Below, piece after piece: positions 7,886 through 19,488 of a DNA stretch of 64,000 bases. Under the pieces are notes generated by a model. It saw nothing but the letters and a program-made list of their open reading frames with translations, made no database searches and was not told the DNA's origin. The position numbers and the translations under genes were made by a program. The stretch is from Enterobacter sp. RIT418 (GTDB lineage Bacteria; Pseudomonadota; Gammaproteobacteria; Enterobacterales; Enterobacteriaceae): NCBI RefSeq assembly GCF_003057745.1, contig NZ_QBJD02000005.1, forward strand, positions 1 to 64,000. The letters are read 5' to 3'. Position 1 is the stretch's first letter. The number at the start of each line of letters is the position of its first letter.

Positions 7886-9285
7886 GCTTCTCTCGATAAC
7901 TCCCGTTCCAGCGGTAATTCTACTGTAATGCTAACCCCGCCAAAAGGCGAATGGGCGGCGCGGATCGTGCCGTTGTGCGCTTCGACGATGTTCACGCAGA
8001 TTGCCAGCCCCAGTCCGGAGCCGCCGCTCGCGCGGTTGCGCGAGCCTTCCGTGCGGTAAAAACGCTCGAACAGCTTTTCCAGCTGCGCCTCCTGCACGCC
8101 GGGGGCAGAATCCGCAAAGGTGAGGGCAAAGCGGCCGTTTTCCCGCGTGCCGGAAATGTGCAGCCCGCCGCCGCTGTCGGTGTAGCGCAGGCTGTTTTCC
8201 AGCAGGTTGTTGAAGAGCTGCATCAGGCGGTCTTTGTCGCCAAACACCACGGCGCTGTCCGGCAGCGAAAGGTCAATCTTCAGGTTACGGCTGGCGAAGC
8301 GCTCGCGGAAGGCGCCGCTCGCCACTTCAAGAATGTTAATCACGTCCACCGGCGCTTTCTGGTAGGCCAGCGCGCCCTCGTCGGACATGGAGAGCTGGTG
8401 CAGATCGTCCACCAGCTTGGTCAGCGTGCCCACCTCCGCCTGCAGGGAAGCGACGGATTCAGGGGTGAACTGGCGCACGCCGTCCTGGATTGCCTCCAGC
8501 TCGCCGCGCAGCACCGCCAGCGGGGTGCGCAGCTCGTGCGAAATGTCGGCCATAAAGTCCCGGCGCATCTGCTGATTTTTTTCCAGCGTGCTCGCGAGCT
8601 GGTTAAAGTCCTGCGCCAGCTTGCCCAGTTCGTCCTGGCTGCGGGTGTCTACGCGGGTGGAAAAATCACCGGCGGCCAGCCTGTGCGTGCCCTCCACCAG
8701 CCGCTTGACCGGCGCAAGCAGGCCGCGCGCCAGCGGGAAGGTGGCGAGTGCCGCCAGCAGCGTGGAGAGCGCGACGATAAGCCAGCTGGTCTGGCGCTGC
8801 TGGCGGTCAAAGTTGATATCGGTATTGCGCGTCAGGCGCTCCACCGGAGAGGCGATCACCCAGCCGACGATGGCATTGTCTACCTTGACGGCGCGCTTTG
8901 AGCCGTCCGGCGGTACCGGCGCGCGCGGGCCGACCAGCACGCGCTGGTCCTGGTCGATCACCCAGAACTGGGTGCGCCAGCCGTGCGGCGGCATGCCGGG
9001 GCCAGGGCGATCGTCGTCGTTATCGTGCTCCAGCGAGCGCAGGATCTGGAAAATAAAACGGTCGTTATTGCGCAGGAACCGCCAGTTGCCGTGCAGGGCG
9101 TACTGCTCGCCCAGCGCGTCGCTCAGCCCCTGCAGGCGCTGCTCGTTGCCGTGCTTGATGTAGTCGATAAACCCGCGCTCAAAGCTCACCCGCACCGCCC
9201 AGTGCATGGTGATCAGCAGAACCATACAGGTGGCTAAAATCGCCACAAAAAGCTTGCCGGTAATGCCCGGTCGCCACAGTTTCAT
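7882..9285 (-). CDS. baeS: Envelope-stress sensor histidine kinase BaeS
   Basis: BaeS is an inner-membrane kinase that senses envelope damage and toxic compounds such as indole, flavonoids and tungstate, and phosphorylates BaeR. The 467-residue protein (E. coli also 467) has TM1 at about residues 10-30 and a periplasmic domain to about 165. TM2 and a HAMP domain ([17 protein letters not shown]) follow, then the H-box [13 protein letters not shown] and the N, G1 and G2 boxes ([25 protein letters not shown]). It overlaps both mdtD and baeR by 4 bp. Confidence 0.96.
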   Translation of the reverse strand: MKLWRPGITGKLFVAILATCMVLLITMHWAVRVSFERGFIDYIKHGNEQRLQGLSDALGEQYALHGNWRFLRNNDRFIFQILRSLEHDNDDDRPGPGMPPHGWRTQFWVIDQDQRVLVGPRAPVPPDGSKRAVKVDNAIVGWVIASPVERLTRNTDINFDRQQRQTSWLIVALSTLLAALATFPLARGLLAPVKRLVEGTHRLAAGDFSTRVDTRSQDELGKLAQDFNQLASTLEKNQQMRRDFMADISHELRTPLAVLRGELEAIQDGVRQFTPESVASLQAEVGTLTKLVDDLHQLSMSDEGALAYQKAPVDVINILEVASGAFRERFASRNLKIDLSLPDSAVVFGDKDRLMQLFNNLLENSLRYTDSGGGLHISGTRENGRFALTFADSAPGVQEAQLEKLFERFYRTEGSRNRASGGSGLGLAICVNIVEAHNGTIRAAHSPFGGVSITVELPLERELSREA

Positions 9286-10697
9286 GGTGCACTCCTTTTG
9301 CCGCGCCGGATAACGACGTTCTTGCTGGTATCCGCCGGTACTCTGGCGAAGATGAAAGCGGGCAGGGCGATAATCACCGCCATGCTGAGGTAGGTATATA
9401 AAAAGACCTGGTGGGCAACCGGGGTGTCTACGCTGAGATGGTGCTGCCCGTACATCCCGAGCAGCAGCCCCGCAACGGTAACGCCCACGCTCATGGAGAG
9501 CTGCATGATCATCGACAGCAGGCTATTGCCGCTGCTGGCCAGCTCGTCGGGCAAATCCTTCAGCGTCAGGGTATTCATCGACGAGAAGCGCATGGAGTTG
9601 ATAATTCCCTGGCAGAAGAGCACCAGCGGCAGCGCGTAGTACCAGCCCATCAGCGCCACGCCCATGAACAGCAGGCTGACCAGCGCCAGCCCGAGCGTGG
9701 CGGCGACCAGCACGCGGCGATAGCCAAAGCGGTTAACCACCTGCACCACGATGCGCTTCATGCCCATGCTGCCGAGCACCATCGGGATCATCATCAGGCC
9801 CGCGTGGAACGGCGAAAAGCCCATGCCGATCTGTAGAAATACCGGCGTCATAAACGGCAGCATGCCGCTGCCGATGCGCCCGGCAAAGCTGCCGAACAGC
9901 CCCAGACGGTAGGTGGCGTTTTTGAACAGCGCCAGGCTGAACAGCGCGCGCTCGTTGCCTCTGGCGTGCCACAAATACCACAGGATGGCAGCGATACCGA
10001 TCGCCACCAGCGCCGCGAGCGAGAGCGATGAAATTCCCAGCCCCTTTTGGCCGTCGAGCGCCAGCGTCAGCGTGGCCATCCCCGCCGCCAGCAGAATAAA
10101 GCCGGTGAAATCAAAGCGCCGGGTCTGCATTTTGTAGTTCGGCATCAGCGTCAGGGTGGCAATCGCCCCGATGATGCCGACCGGCAGGTTGATCAGGAAA
10201 ATCCAGTGCCACGAGGCGTACTCCACCAGAATACCGCCCAGCGCCGGACCGAGCAGCGGCCCCACCTGGCCGGGCAGGGTGACGAAGGTCATCGCCGCCA
10301 TATACTGCTCGCGCGGCACGATTTTCATCACCGTCAGCCGCCCGACGGGCACCATCATCGCGCCGCCCACGCCCTGCAGCACGCGCGCCATCACCAGCTG
10401 GTCGAGCGTGTTGGCCTGGGCGCAGAACAGCGACCCGGCGGTGAACAGCACTATCGCGGTGAAAAAGATATTCCGCACGCCCACCTTGTCCGCCAGCCAG
10501 CCGCTGGCGGGCAGCATGATCGCCACCGTCAGCACGTAGGAGACAATCACCATATGCATATGCAGCGGGCTCTCCCCCAGGCTTCTCGCCATCGAGGGAA
10601 GGGCGGTATTGACGATGGTCGTGTCCAGCGACTGCATAAAGAAGCCGAAGGCGACAATCCAAAGCTGCCAGCGAACGCTGCTGGGGAGAACGGTCAT
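9282..10697 (-). CDS. mdtD: MFS transporter MdtD
   Basis: MdtD is a major facilitator superfamily protein of the DHA2 (14-TM) class, 471 residues as in E. coli. The N terminus has the DHA2 signature [19 protein letters not shown], then the loop motif [14 protein letters not shown] and the motif C-like [15 protein letters not shown]. It is co-transcribed with the MdtABC pump, but in E. coli it is not needed for MdtABC-mediated resistance. The start ATG directly abuts the mdtC stop, and the end overlaps baeS by 4 bp. Confidence 0.94.
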   Translation of the reverse strand: MTVLPSSVRWQLWIVAFGFFMQSLDTTIVNTALPSMARSLGESPLHMHMVIVSYVLTVAIMLPASGWLADKVGVRNIFFTAIVLFTAGSLFCAQANTLDQLVMARVLQGVGGAMMVPVGRLTVMKIVPREQYMAAMTFVTLPGQVGPLLGPALGGILVEYASWHWIFLINLPVGIIGAIATLTLMPNYKMQTRRFDFTGFILLAAGMATLTLALDGQKGLGISSLSLAALVAIGIAAILWYLWHARGNERALFSLALFKNATYRLGLFGSFAGRIGSGMLPFMTPVFLQIGMGFSPFHAGLMMIPMVLGSMGMKRIVVQVVNRFGYRRVLVAATLGLALVSLLFMGVALMGWYYALPLVLFCQGIINSMRFSSMNTLTLKDLPDELASSGNSLLSMIMQLSMSVGVTVAGLLLGMYGQHHLSVDTPVAHQVFLYTYLSMAVIIALPAFIFARVPADTSKNVVIRRGKRSAP

Positions 10698-13600
10698 TTA
10701 CTCGGTCACCGTTGTTCTGTTTTTACGCGAAAAGCGCAGCCGCAGGCGGTCAAAGAAAAGATAGACCACCGGCGTGGTATAGAGCGTGAGCAGCTGGCTC
10801 ATCACCAGCCCGCCGACGATGGTGATCCCCAGCGGCTGGCGCAGCTCGGAGCCGTCTCCGCCGGAAATCACCAGCGGCAGCGCGCCAAACAGCGCCGCCA
10901 GCGTGGTCATCATAATCGGGCGGAAGCGCAGAAGACAGGCCTGGAAGATGGCCTCTTCCGGCGTCATGCCGCCGCTGCGCTGGGCGTCCAGCGCGAAGTC
11001 GACCATCATGATCGCGTTTTTCTTCACGATGCCGATGAGCAGCATGATCCCAATCAGCGCGATAAGGCTAAACGGCGCGCCGAACAGCTCCAGCGCTAGC
11101 AGCGCCCCGACGCCCGCCGACGGCAGCGTGGAGAGAATGGTCAGCGGATGCACGTAGCTTTCGTACAGCACGCCGAGCACGATGTAGACCGTCGCAATCG
11201 CCGCCAGAATCAAAATGACCTGCGAGTTCATCGTCTCCTGGAATACCTGCGCCGTGCCGGCAAAGCTGCCGCGCACCGTGGACGGCACGCCGAGCTGGGT
11301 CATGGCCCGAGTAATGGCGTCGCTGGCCTCCGAAAGCGAGGAGCCGGTTGGCAGGTTAAACGAGATGGTTGACGCCGCGGACAGCCCCTGGTGGTTCACC
11401 GAAAGCGGCGCGTTCGACGGCTGCCAGCTGGCGAAGTACGAAAGCGGAATCGCCTTGCCGTCGCTGTTGATCACAAACATTTTGTCCAGCGCGCTGATGT
11501 CCTGGGTATAGCGCGGGTCAACCTCCATCACCACCTTGTACTGGTTCATCGGCTGGTAGATGGTGGAGATCTGGCGCTGGCCAAAAGCGTTGTTGAGCAG
11601 GCTGTTCGCCGCCTCGACGTTAATGCCCAGCCGCGACATGGTTTCGCGATCGTAAATGAGCGCCATCTCCGCACCGTTATCCTGCTGATCGGAGTTAACG
11701 TCCGCCAGCTCCGGCAGGGCGGCCAGCGCCTTGCGGATCTTCGGCTCCCACTCGCGCAGGGCGGCAAGGTCGTCAGAGAGCAGGGTGTACTGGTAGCTGG
11801 CGTTGGCCTGGCGGCCGCCGACGCGGATATCCTGAACGGCCATCAAAAACAGGTTTGCCCCCGGCTCTTTGGCGAGCTTCACGCGCAGGCGGTCGATCAC
11901 CTGCTGCGCGGTTTCGCTGCGTTCGTCGCGCGATTTGAGGGTGATAAACATCATGCCGCTGTTCACGCGGGAGCCGCCGGTAAAGCCGGTCACGTTATCC
12001 ACCGCCGGATCTTCGCGGATGATCTTCATGAAGTCCTGCAATTTACCGCGCATCGCCTGGAACGAGATGCTCTGGTCGGCCTGAATGCCGCCCATCAGCA
12101 CGCCGGTGTCCTGCTCCGGGAAGAAGGTTTTCGGGATGGTAATGTACATCCAGACGTTCAGCGCGATGGTGCCAATCAGCACCAGGCCAACGATGCGGGT
12201 GTGCCTGAGCACCCAGCGCAGTGATTTCCCGTAGCCTTCCTGCATCGCCACAAGGACGCGGCCAAAGCCTTTGCGGCGCGGCTGCGACTGCGGCCTGCTG
12301 CGCTTGAGCATCCAGCCGCACATCATTGGCGTTAGCGTCAGCGAAATCACCAGCGAAATGCCTATCGCCACCGAGAGCGTGACCGCAAACTCGCGCAGCA
12401 GCCGCCCCGGCAGGCCGCCCATCAGCAGCAGCGGCAGGAAGACCGCCACCAGCGACAGGCTCATGGAGAGCACCGTAAAGCCGACCTCGCGCGTCCCCTG
12501 AAGCGCCGCCTGCAGCGGCTTCATGCCCGCCTCAAGGTGGCGGGAGATGTTCTCCAGCACCACGATGGCGTCGTCGACCACAAAGCCGGTGGCGATAGTC
12601 AGCGCCATCAGCGACAGGTTGTTAAGGCTAAACCCGCACAGGTACATGGCGGCAAACGTCCCAATCAGCGACACCGGAACGGCCACCGCGGGGATCAGCG
12701 TTGCGCGCCCCGAACGCAGGAACACGAACACCACCAGGATCACCAGCGCGATGGAGATGATCAGCGTTTGCTCCACCTCCTCAAGCGAGGCGCGGATCGT
12801 CGGGGAGCGATCCTGGGCAATTTGCAGGTCGATCGCTGCCGGAATGGTCTCCTTCAGTTCCGGCAGCCGTTCGCGAATGCCGTTGACCGTCTGGATAATG
12901 TTGGCTTCCGGCAGCTTGCGGATCATCAGCAAAATCGCCGGCTTCGCGTTGGTCATCCCGGCGTTGCGCACGTCCTGCACGGAGTTGGTCACGCTGGCAA
13001 CGTCGCTTAGCCGCACCGCCGCGCCGTTGTTGTAGTGAATAATCAGCGGCTCATACTCGGCGGCCGTTTTTAGCTCGTCGTTGGTCTGGATCTGCCAGCG
13101 GTGGCTGTCGTTCTCAATCGCGCCCTGCGGCTTACGCACGTTGGCATTGCTGATGGCGCTACGCACGTCGTCCAGCGATACGCCCTGGTTAAACAGCGCC
13201 TGCGGGTTAAGGCCCACGCGCACGGCGGGCAGCGAACTTCCGCCCACGTCCACGTCGCCCACGCCGTCGATCTGGGCGATGGTTTGCGCCAGCTGGGTGG
13301 AGGCGAAATCGTACAGCTCGCCCTGGGAATAGGTGTCCGAGGTGAGCGTTAAGATCATAATCGGCGCGTCGGAGGGGTTGGCCTTGCGGTAGGTCGGCCT
13401 GCTCGGCATGCCGCTCGGCAGCAGGCTCTGCGCGGCGTTGATGGCCGCCTGCACGTCGCGCGCCGCGCCGTTGATGTCGCGATCGAAGCTGAACTCCAGG
13501 ATGATGCGCGTGCTGCCGAGCGAGCTGCTGGAGGTCATCTCGTTGACCCCCGCGATGCGCCCGAGCGAGCGCTCAAGCGGCGTGGCGACGGACGAGGCCA

Positions 13601-13775
13601 TGGTCTCCGGCGACGCGCCCGGCAGCGAGGCGCTGACCATAATCACCGGAAAATCCACCTGCGGCAGCGGGGCCACCGGCAGCAGCCGGAAGCCGAGCAC
13701 GCCGCACAGGGTGATAGCGACCGAGATTAAAATCGTTGCCACCGGGCGATAAATGAAGAGGGCGAAAAACTTCAC
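10698..13775 (-). CDS. mdtC: RND multidrug efflux permease subunit MdtC
   Basis: MdtC is the inner-membrane, proton-driven subunit that forms a heterotrimer with MdtB; with MdtA and TolC it exports bile salts, novobiocin and other compounds. The 1025 residues equal the E. coli length. It has an N-terminal TM helix, two large periplasmic loops (about 35-335 and 555-850), and the TM4 segment [21 protein letters not shown] carrying the adjacent aspartates used for proton transfer. The C-terminal [18 protein letters not shown] is typical of RND pumps. There is no gap to mdtB or mdtD. Confidence 0.96.
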   Translation of the reverse strand: MKFFALFIYRPVATILISVAITLCGVLGFRLLPVAPLPQVDFPVIMVSASLPGASPETMASSVATPLERSLGRIAGVNEMTSSSSLGSTRIILEFSFDRDINGAARDVQAAINAAQSLLPSGMPSRPTYRKANPSDAPIMILTLTSDTYSQGELYDFASTQLAQTIAQIDGVGDVDVGGSSLPAVRVGLNPQALFNQGVSLDDVRSAISNANVRKPQGAIENDSHRWQIQTNDELKTAAEYEPLIIHYNNGAAVRLSDVASVTNSVQDVRNAGMTNAKPAILLMIRKLPEANIIQTVNGIRERLPELKETIPAAIDLQIAQDRSPTIRASLEEVEQTLIISIALVILVVFVFLRSGRATLIPAVAVPVSLIGTFAAMYLCGFSLNNLSLMALTIATGFVVDDAIVVLENISRHLEAGMKPLQAALQGTREVGFTVLSMSLSLVAVFLPLLLMGGLPGRLLREFAVTLSVAIGISLVISLTLTPMMCGWMLKRSRPQSQPRRKGFGRVLVAMQEGYGKSLRWVLRHTRIVGLVLIGTIALNVWMYITIPKTFFPEQDTGVLMGGIQADQSISFQAMRGKLQDFMKIIREDPAVDNVTGFTGGSRVNSGMMFITLKSRDERSETAQQVIDRLRVKLAKEPGANLFLMAVQDIRVGGRQANASYQYTLLSDDLAALREWEPKIRKALAALPELADVNSDQQDNGAEMALIYDRETMSRLGINVEAANSLLNNAFGQRQISTIYQPMNQYKVVMEVDPRYTQDISALDKMFVINSDGKAIPLSYFASWQPSNAPLSVNHQGLSAASTISFNLPTGSSLSEASDAITRAMTQLGVPSTVRGSFAGTAQVFQETMNSQVILILAAIATVYIVLGVLYESYVHPLTILSTLPSAGVGALLALELFGAPFSLIALIGIMLLIGIVKKNAIMMVDFALDAQRSGGMTPEEAIFQACLLRFRPIMMTTLAALFGALPLVISGGDGSELRQPLGITIVGGLVMSQLLTLYTTPVVYLFFDRLRLRFSRKNRTTVTE

Positions 13776-16700
13776 TTACGCCTCCTCTTCACGTTTCGGG
13801 AAGCGGCTTTTGGTCCACAGCGCCAGGCGGTCAAACAGCAGGTAGATCACCGGTGTTGTAAACAGCGTCAGCACCTGGCTGACCAGCAGCCCGCCGACCA
13901 TGCCGATCCCCAGCGGGCGGCGCAGCTCGGCCCCGACGCCGGTGCTGAGCATCAGCGGCAGCGCGCCTAACAGCGCCGCGAGGGTCGTCATCAGGATCGG
14001 GCGAAAGCGCAGCAGGCAGGCCTGGAAAATGGCGTCGCGCGGGGACATGCCCTGCTCGCGCTCGGCGGCCAGGGCGAAGTCGATCATCATGATGGCGTTT
14101 TTCTTCACGATGCCGATCAGCAGGATGATCCCGATAATCGCAATCACGTCCAGCTCGCTGCCCGCCAGCATCAGCGCCAGCAGGGCACCCACGCCGGCGG
14201 TCGGCAGGGTAGAGAGAATGGTGATCGGGTGAATAAAGCTCTCGTACAGCACGCCGAGCACGATGTACATCGCCACCACCGCGGCAACGATCAGCCAGAC
14301 GGTGCTGCCCAGCGCGGCCTGAAACGCCAGCGTGCTGCCCTGGAACTGGGTCTGTATATCCGACGGGAAGCTGATGGTTTTTTCCGCATTCTGGATCGCC
14401 TCGACCGCGTCGCCCAGCGAATACCCGTCCGCGACGTTAAACGAAACGGTGGTGGACGGGAACTGATCCAGATGGTTGATGGAAAGCGGGGCGTAGCGCT
14501 CTTCGACGCTGGCAATGGCGCTGAGCGGCACGATGCCGCCGTCCTTGCTGGTCAGGCGCACCGTGTCCAGCGCGGCGAGCCCCGGCGTGCTGTCGGTGTT
14601 GTGCTCCAGCACCACGCGATACTGGTTTGCCTGGGTGTAGATGGTCGAAATCAGGCGCTGGCCGAAGGCATTGTACAGGGCGTTATCCACGTCCGCCATG
14701 GTGATGCCCAGGCGGCTGGCGGCGTCGCGGTTCACGTTGACGTAGGCCGCCAGACCTTTGTCCTGCCAGTCGCTGCTGACGTCGGAAAGCTGCGGCAGCG
14801 CCTGGAGCGTGTTGACCAGCTGCGGCACCCAGGTGCTGAGCGCGTCGAGGCTGGTGGCCTGAAGCGTAAACTGGTACTGCGTGCGGCTCACCTGGGTGTC
14901 AATGGTCAAATCCTGAATCGGCTGCAGGTAAAGCGAAATGCCCGGCACCTTCGCCACCGCCTGCTGCAGGCGCTCAATCACCGCGTTCACGCGGTCCTCA
15001 CGCTCGTCGAGCGGCTTGAGGTTAATTTGCAGCCGCGCGCTGTTCAGCGACGGGTTGGTGCCGTCCACGCCGACGTAGGCGGTCAGGCTTTCCACCGCCG
15101 GGTCCTTCATCACGATCTCGGATACCTGCTGCTGGCGCTGGGCCATGCTGGCGAACGAAACCGACTGCGGGGCCTGGAGGGTGCCCTGGATGATGCCGTT
15201 GTCCTGAATCGGGAAGAAGCCTTTCGGGATGAAAATCCACAGCATCACGCTCAGGGCCAACGTACCCAGCGCCACGCCGAGCGTCGCCCACGGGTGGTTC
15301 AGCACCTTCGCCAACAGGCGGCCGTAGGCGGCAATGATGCGCTCGAACATGCGCTCGGAGGCGCGCGAGAAGCGGTTTTGCTTGCGCAGGGATTCCGCGC
15401 TCAGCATGCGCGCGCACATCATTGGCGTTAGGGTTAGCGACACCACGGCGGAGATCAGGATCGCCACCGCCAGCGTGACCGCAAACTCGCGGAACAGGCG
15501 GCCCACGATATCGCCCATAAACAGCAGCGGGATCAGCACCGCAATCAGCGAGAAGGTCAGCGAGATGATCGTAAAGCCAATCTCCCCCGCACCCTTAAGC
15601 GCGGCGGCGAGCGGCTTTTCGCCCTTTTCGATGTAGCGCGAGATGTTCTCGATCACCACGATGGCGTCGTCCACCACGAAGCCGGTGGCGATGGTGAGCG
15701 CCATCAGCGTCAGGTTGTTAATCGAAAAATCAAGGAACACCATGACGGCGAAGGTCCCGACCAGCGACAGCGGTACGGCGACGGCGGGAATAATCGTCGC
15801 CGGAACGTTGCGCAGGAACAGATAGATGATCATCACCACCAGCGCGATGGCGAGCATCAGCTCGAACTGGGTGTCGGTGACGGAGGCGCGAATGTTGGTG
15901 GTGCGGTCGGAAAGCACCTTCACGCTGACCGACTTCGGCAGGCTCTCAATCAGCTGCGGCAGCATCGCGCGGATGCTGTCGGCGGTATCAATGATGTTGG
16001 CGCCGGGCTGGCGCTGAACGTTCATGACGATCGCCTGCTGTTTGTTCGCCCACGCGCCCAGCCAGCTGTTTTCCGCGCCTTGTTCAACGGTCGCCACGTC
16101 GCCCAGGCGAATCGGCGCGCCGTTCTGGTAGGCAACGATCAGCTGACGATACTCGTCGGCGGACTGCATCTGATCGTTTGCGGAAAGCGTGACCGCGCGC
16201 GTTGGGCCATCGAGCGAGCCTTTCGCCGAGTTGACGTTAGCGTTGCTGATGGCGGTGCGGATGGTCTCGCTGGTTAAGCCCAGCGCGGCAATCGCCTGCG
16301 CGTTCAGCTTCACGCGCACGGCCGGGCGCTGCCCGCCCGCCAGCGTCACCAGGCCGACGCCGGAAACCTGAGAAATTTTCTGCGCCACGCGGGTTTCGAC
16401 CATGTCTTCCACCTGCGTCATCGGCAGGGCGGAGGAGGTGACCGCCAGCGTCATGATCGGCGGGTCCGCCGGGTTGACCTTGCTGTAGACCGGCGGGTTG
16501 GGCAGGTCGGACGGCAGCAGGTTGGTGGCGGCGTTAATCGCGGCCTGCACCTCCTGCTCGGCGACGTCCAGCGACAGCGTAAGCTGGAACTGCAGCGTGA
16601 CCACCGACGCGCCGCCGGAGCTTTGCGAGGACATCTGCTTGAGGCCGGACATCTGGCCGAACTGGCGCTCCAGCGGGGCGGTAATGGCGGAGGTGACCAC

Positions 16701-16898
16701 GTCCGGACTGGCGCCCGGATAAAGGGTCACCACCTGAATCGTCGGGTAGTCCACTTCCGGCAGCGCCGAAACCGGCAGGAAGCGGTAGCCAATAATCCCG
16801 GCCAGCAGGATCGCCACCATCAGCAGGGTCGTGGCAACGGGGCGCAGAATAAACAGGCGTGATGGCCCACCTGTAGCGCTTGGCGGCATCACCTGCAT
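13776..16898 (-). CDS. mdtB: RND multidrug efflux permease subunit MdtB
   Basis: MdtB is the partner of MdtC in the B2C heterotrimer (stoichiometry known from E. coli). Its 1040 residues match the E. coli length. The N terminus [19 protein letters not shown] is the RND entry helix. The TM4 segment again carries [20 protein letters not shown], and the docking and porter loops are full length. It overlaps mdtA by 1 nt and abuts mdtC. MdtB and MdtC are clearly paralogous, aligning over their whole length. Confidence 0.96.
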   Translation of the reverse strand: MQVMPPSATGGPSRLFILRPVATTLLMVAILLAGIIGYRFLPVSALPEVDYPTIQVVTLYPGASPDVVTSAITAPLERQFGQMSGLKQMSSQSSGGASVVTLQFQLTLSLDVAEQEVQAAINAATNLLPSDLPNPPVYSKVNPADPPIMTLAVTSSALPMTQVEDMVETRVAQKISQVSGVGLVTLAGGQRPAVRVKLNAQAIAALGLTSETIRTAISNANVNSAKGSLDGPTRAVTLSANDQMQSADEYRQLIVAYQNGAPIRLGDVATVEQGAENSWLGAWANKQQAIVMNVQRQPGANIIDTADSIRAMLPQLIESLPKSVSVKVLSDRTTNIRASVTDTQFELMLAIALVVMIIYLFLRNVPATIIPAVAVPLSLVGTFAVMVFLDFSINNLTLMALTIATGFVVDDAIVVIENISRYIEKGEKPLAAALKGAGEIGFTIISLTFSLIAVLIPLLFMGDIVGRLFREFAVTLAVAILISAVVSLTLTPMMCARMLSAESLRKQNRFSRASERMFERIIAAYGRLLAKVLNHPWATLGVALGTLALSVMLWIFIPKGFFPIQDNGIIQGTLQAPQSVSFASMAQRQQQVSEIVMKDPAVESLTAYVGVDGTNPSLNSARLQINLKPLDEREDRVNAVIERLQQAVAKVPGISLYLQPIQDLTIDTQVSRTQYQFTLQATSLDALSTWVPQLVNTLQALPQLSDVSSDWQDKGLAAYVNVNRDAASRLGITMADVDNALYNAFGQRLISTIYTQANQYRVVLEHNTDSTPGLAALDTVRLTSKDGGIVPLSAIASVEERYAPLSINHLDQFPSTTVSFNVADGYSLGDAVEAIQNAEKTISFPSDIQTQFQGSTLAFQAALGSTVWLIVAAVVAMYIVLGVLYESFIHPITILSTLPTAGVGALLALMLAGSELDVIAIIGIILLIGIVKKNAIMMIDFALAAEREQGMSPRDAIFQACLLRFRPILMTTLAALLGALPLMLSTGVGAELRRPLGIGMVGGLLVSQVLTLFTTPVIYLLFDRLALWTKSRFPKREEEA

Positions 16899-18127
16899 CA
16901 GTCTTTCGCTCCCCGTTTCGCAGGCTGTTCGGCTGCTGCTGTGCCTGCGTGCGCCTCGACGACTTCGACTTTGGCTCCTTCGGTCAGGCGGTCAATGCCG
17001 TCGGTGACGACGCGGTCGCCCGCTGAAAGCCCGGCGGCAATCACCACCGTCTGGCTGTCCTGAATCCCGGTTTTCACCAGATGTTTGCTCACCTTATTGT
17101 CGCCGTTCAGCACCCAGACGAAGTTTCCTTCATTACCCATCTGCAGCGCGGCGGTGGGGATCACCACGGCGTTCTCTTCCGTCGCAACCAGCATGCGCGC
17201 ATTGACGAACTGGTTCGGGAAGAGGGCGTCATCCTCATTGTTAAAGCGCGCCTTCAGCTTGATGGTGCCGGTCGTGGTATCGATCTGGTTATCCAGGCTG
17301 AGCAGGGAACCTTCGCTGAGCTTCTGTTTGTTGGTGCGGTCCCAGGCCTCGACCACCAGCCCTTTTCCGGCCTTCTGCGCCTGCACCACGGTGGCGATGT
17401 CGCTCTCCGGCAGGGTAAAGACCAGATCGATTGGGTGGGTCTGGGTGATGACCACGATGCCCGTGGTATCGCCGCTGGAAATCTGGTTGCCGATGTCCAC
17501 CTGCTTGAGGCCTACGCGGCCGTCAATCGGGGCGGTGATGCGGCTCCAGTCGAGCTGGAGCTGCGCGCTGGCAACGGCGGCTTCATCGGCCTTGACGGTG
17601 CCCTGCGTTTCGCTAACCAGCGAGCGCTGGGTGTCCAGCTCCTGTCTGGAGACCAGGTTGGTTTTCACCAGCTGCTGGTAGCGCGCCAGATCGCGCTGGG
17701 CGTTGGCGAGCGTGGCTTTATCTTTGGCGAGCTGCCCCTGCGCCTGCGCAAGGTTGACCTTAAACTGGCTCGGATCGATTTCGGCGAGGAGATCCCCGGC
17801 CTTTACCTGCTGCCCTTCCTGAAAATGCAGGGCCATCAGCTGGCCGTCAACGCGGCTGCGCACCGTAACGGTGTTGGCGGCGGTAATGGTCCCTAAACCC
17901 GTAAGATAACGCGGCACGGCTTTATTCACCGCGGTGGCCGCCTGAACCGGAGCCAGCGCGCCGCCGCGCATGCCGCGACGTCCGCCCGAGGCCTGCTGCG
18001 GGTGGCTGCTGGCACCCGCAGGTGCAGACGTTTTTGCAGAGTGGTTATGCCAGTACCAGGCGGCGGCAAGTGCCACCACAATGATGCCGGCGGCAATGGC
18101 CCAGCGGGATTTGTTACGGCCTTTCAT
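16898..18127 (-). CDS. mdtA: RND efflux periplasmic adaptor MdtA
   Basis: MdtA is the membrane-fusion protein linking MdtBC to TolC. The 409-residue product has an N-terminal membrane anchor at about residues 8-27, without a lipobox cysteine. A Gly/Ala/Gln-rich linker follows, then the barrel-sandwich/lipoyl half [20 protein letters not shown], a coiled-coil hairpin (about 125-190), and the second half [15 protein letters not shown] with a beta-barrel to the end. It is the first gene of the mdtABCD-baeSR operon. The C-terminal tail is Ala/Glu-rich and probably disordered. Confidence 0.96.
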   Translation of the reverse strand: MKGRNKSRWAIAAGIIVVALAAAWYWHNHSAKTSAPAGASSHPQQASGGRRGMRGGALAPVQAATAVNKAVPRYLTGLGTITAANTVTVRSRVDGQLMALHFQEGQQVKAGDLLAEIDPSQFKVNLAQAQGQLAKDKATLANAQRDLARYQQLVKTNLVSRQELDTQRSLVSETQGTVKADEAAVASAQLQLDWSRITAPIDGRVGLKQVDIGNQISSGDTTGIVVITQTHPIDLVFTLPESDIATVVQAQKAGKGLVVEAWDRTNKQKLSEGSLLSLDNQIDTTTGTIKLKARFNNEDDALFPNQFVNARMLVATEENAVVIPTAALQMGNEGNFVWVLNGDNKVSKHLVKTGIQDSQTVVIAAGLSAGDRVVTDGIDRLTEGAKVEVVEAHAGTAAAEQPAKRGAKD

Positions 18128-18186
18128 CGTTATACGTTCTCATCCTGAAACACTTCGGGGAATGATACTAGTTTAGTCAGGCATCC

Positions 18187-18208
18187 CGGCAGAAAAATGG
18201 AGGAAATG
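18187..18208 (-). promoter_or_regulatory. Candidate BaeR box upstream of mdtA
   Basis: The minus strand reads ATTTCCTCCATTTTTCTGCC, about 60-80 nt upstream of the mdtA ATG. It partly matches the E. coli BaeR-box consensus TTTTTCTCCATDATTGGC: the CTCCAT core and flanking T-runs are kept, and the 3' part is weaker. The position is right for BaeR activation of mdtA. Confidence 0.45.
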
Positions 18209-18727
18209 TGGAACACCGTAGGGAATTGTCTGATAGGGACGTACGGCGAGAGGCAACGTGATGTGCTTCCGGCTTTTAGATTTACGCGGCGCAGGCAGCG
18301 CTTTTAAGTAATAGGCGTAAAAACGCAATGCCCAGAAATAGACAATAAAAATTAAAAGAAGAAAAAATAAAAATGGATGAATGATTTTCTAAGATAATTT
18401 CCAATATATTTAAAAAGGCTTAGGAATTTTCTCTAATTAAATATTTTATAGCGTTTTTATATCATTTCATTAACAATCAAATGGTTTTAGGGTGTCGTGA
18501 TATAGAGTATTGATTTAATTGCCAAATTTTACCTTCAGGACGATGCGTGCAATTTGATGTGGATCAAAAATCAAAATTAGTGAAAAAATATGAATTTGAA
18601 TATATTATTGGTTTTTAATTCTTATTAAAATAGCATTGCCGGGTTTTAATGCTAGTTTTGTCGACTTTTGCTGATTTTAGGTTAGGGGTTTTCTCAAGTA
18701 GGTTGAGAATATTCGTATTTTTGTTTG

Positions 18728-18756
18728 TTGTTATGTAACTTAATTCAAATAATAAT
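18728..18756 (+). promoter_or_regulatory. Candidate ecpA promoter
   Basis: TTGTTA (18728-18733), 17-nt spacer, AATAAT (18751-18756). This matches 4 of 6 and 5 of 6 consensus positions and gives a leader of about 90 nt before the ecpA start. The region is AT-rich, so chance matches are frequent. Confidence 0.4.
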
Positions 18757-18851
18757 TTTTTTCGCGCAGCGGTTATTGCTCGCATCTAATGGAGCTTCTG
18801 ACATATCCCTAATATTGTCAGGTAGCAAGTATGTTCTCAGGAGAAGATAAA

Positions 18852-19439
18852 ATGAAAAAATTATTACTGGTTGCCTCTTTGGCTTCTGTATTTGCTACAG
18901 CAAATGCGCTGGCGGACGTCACCGCTTCGGCCACCGCATCATGGGATGCGACCGCGACGAAAGACACGACCAGCATGCTGGTGGTGACCCCTCTGAACTC
19001 TCTGACGTTCCAGTACGCCGAAGGCCTGAAGGGCTTTAACGCTCAGGACGGGGCGTTTGACGTCACGATTCAGGGCCAGGACAGCGCAACGGATTTCAAA
19101 TTGACCGCGCAGGTTATTAGCAGCACGCTGACGAATGCCAGCGGTGATGCCTCGACGCTGAACGTTGGCGTGGCGTGGAATGGCAAAGCCCTGTCAAACG
19201 CCTCTGAAACCATCCTTGTGAACGGATCCTCAACGTCCGGTCTTGAAAGCCTGATGGCCGACGGCGCGTACAACGGTACGAAGCGCGTTAGCGATCGGTC
19301 CAGCTTCAAGTTCACCATTGCCTCCGCCACGTCTGACGGAACGACGGCCGTAACGGATTACTCCTCGCTACCGGACGGCTACTGGACGGGCGACGTGAAG
19401 GTACAGTTCAACGCAACGTGGACCACCCCAACGGCGTAA
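18852..19439 (+). CDS. ecpA: E. coli common pilus-type major pilin EcpA
   Basis: This is the main shaft subunit of the ECP (Mat) pilus, exported by Sec and assembled by donor-strand exchange. The 195-residue length equals E. coli EcpA. It has a signal peptide to about residue 22 (ending NALA), then a mature start DVTASATASWDATATKDTTS, and the family blocks LVVTPLNSLTFQYAEG and DGTTAVTDYSSLP with a C-terminal FNATWTTPTA strand. The start at 18852 is preferred over 18831 because AGGAGA (18839-18844) precedes it and a normal signal peptide results. A strong terminator-like palindrome follows. Confidence 0.93.
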   Translation: MKKLLLVASLASVFATANALADVTASATASWDATATKDTTSMLVVTPLNSLTFQYAEGLKGFNAQDGAFDVTIQGQDSATDFKLTAQVISSTLTNASGDASTLNVGVAWNGKALSNASETILVNGSSTSGLESLMADGAYNGTKRVSDRSSFKFTIASATSDGTTAVTDYSSLPDGYWTGDVKVQFNATWTTPTA

Positions 19440-19450
19440 TGCATCAGAAT

Positions 19451-19476
19451 TCGGGGGAGATCTCCCCCGAGTTTTT
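19451..19476 (+). terminator. Palindromic terminator/attenuator between ecpA and ecpB
   Basis: TCGGGGGA (19451-19458), loop GATC, TCCCCCGA (19463-19470), then GTTTTT. A GC-rich 8-bp perfect stem with a T-run, 11 nt after the ecpA stop and 13 nt before ecpB. No separate promoter for ecpB is evident, so partial read-through would set a high pilin to chaperone/usher ratio. That role is inferred. Confidence 0.8.
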
Positions 19477-19488
19477 AGAGGAAATGTC

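Larger units (their letters stand above)
18128..18851. other. Divergent intergenic region mdtA / ecpA
   Basis: This 724-nt stretch has no clear gene. The mdtA-proximal third has intermediate GC content and holds the BaeR-box candidate. It also holds an open frame without an ATG on the minus strand (18173-18390, discussed as a finding). From about 18340 to 18830 it is very AT-rich, as is common upstream of H-NS-silenced fimbrial operons. The ecpR gene that precedes ecpA in E. coli is not present here. Confidence 0.7.
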
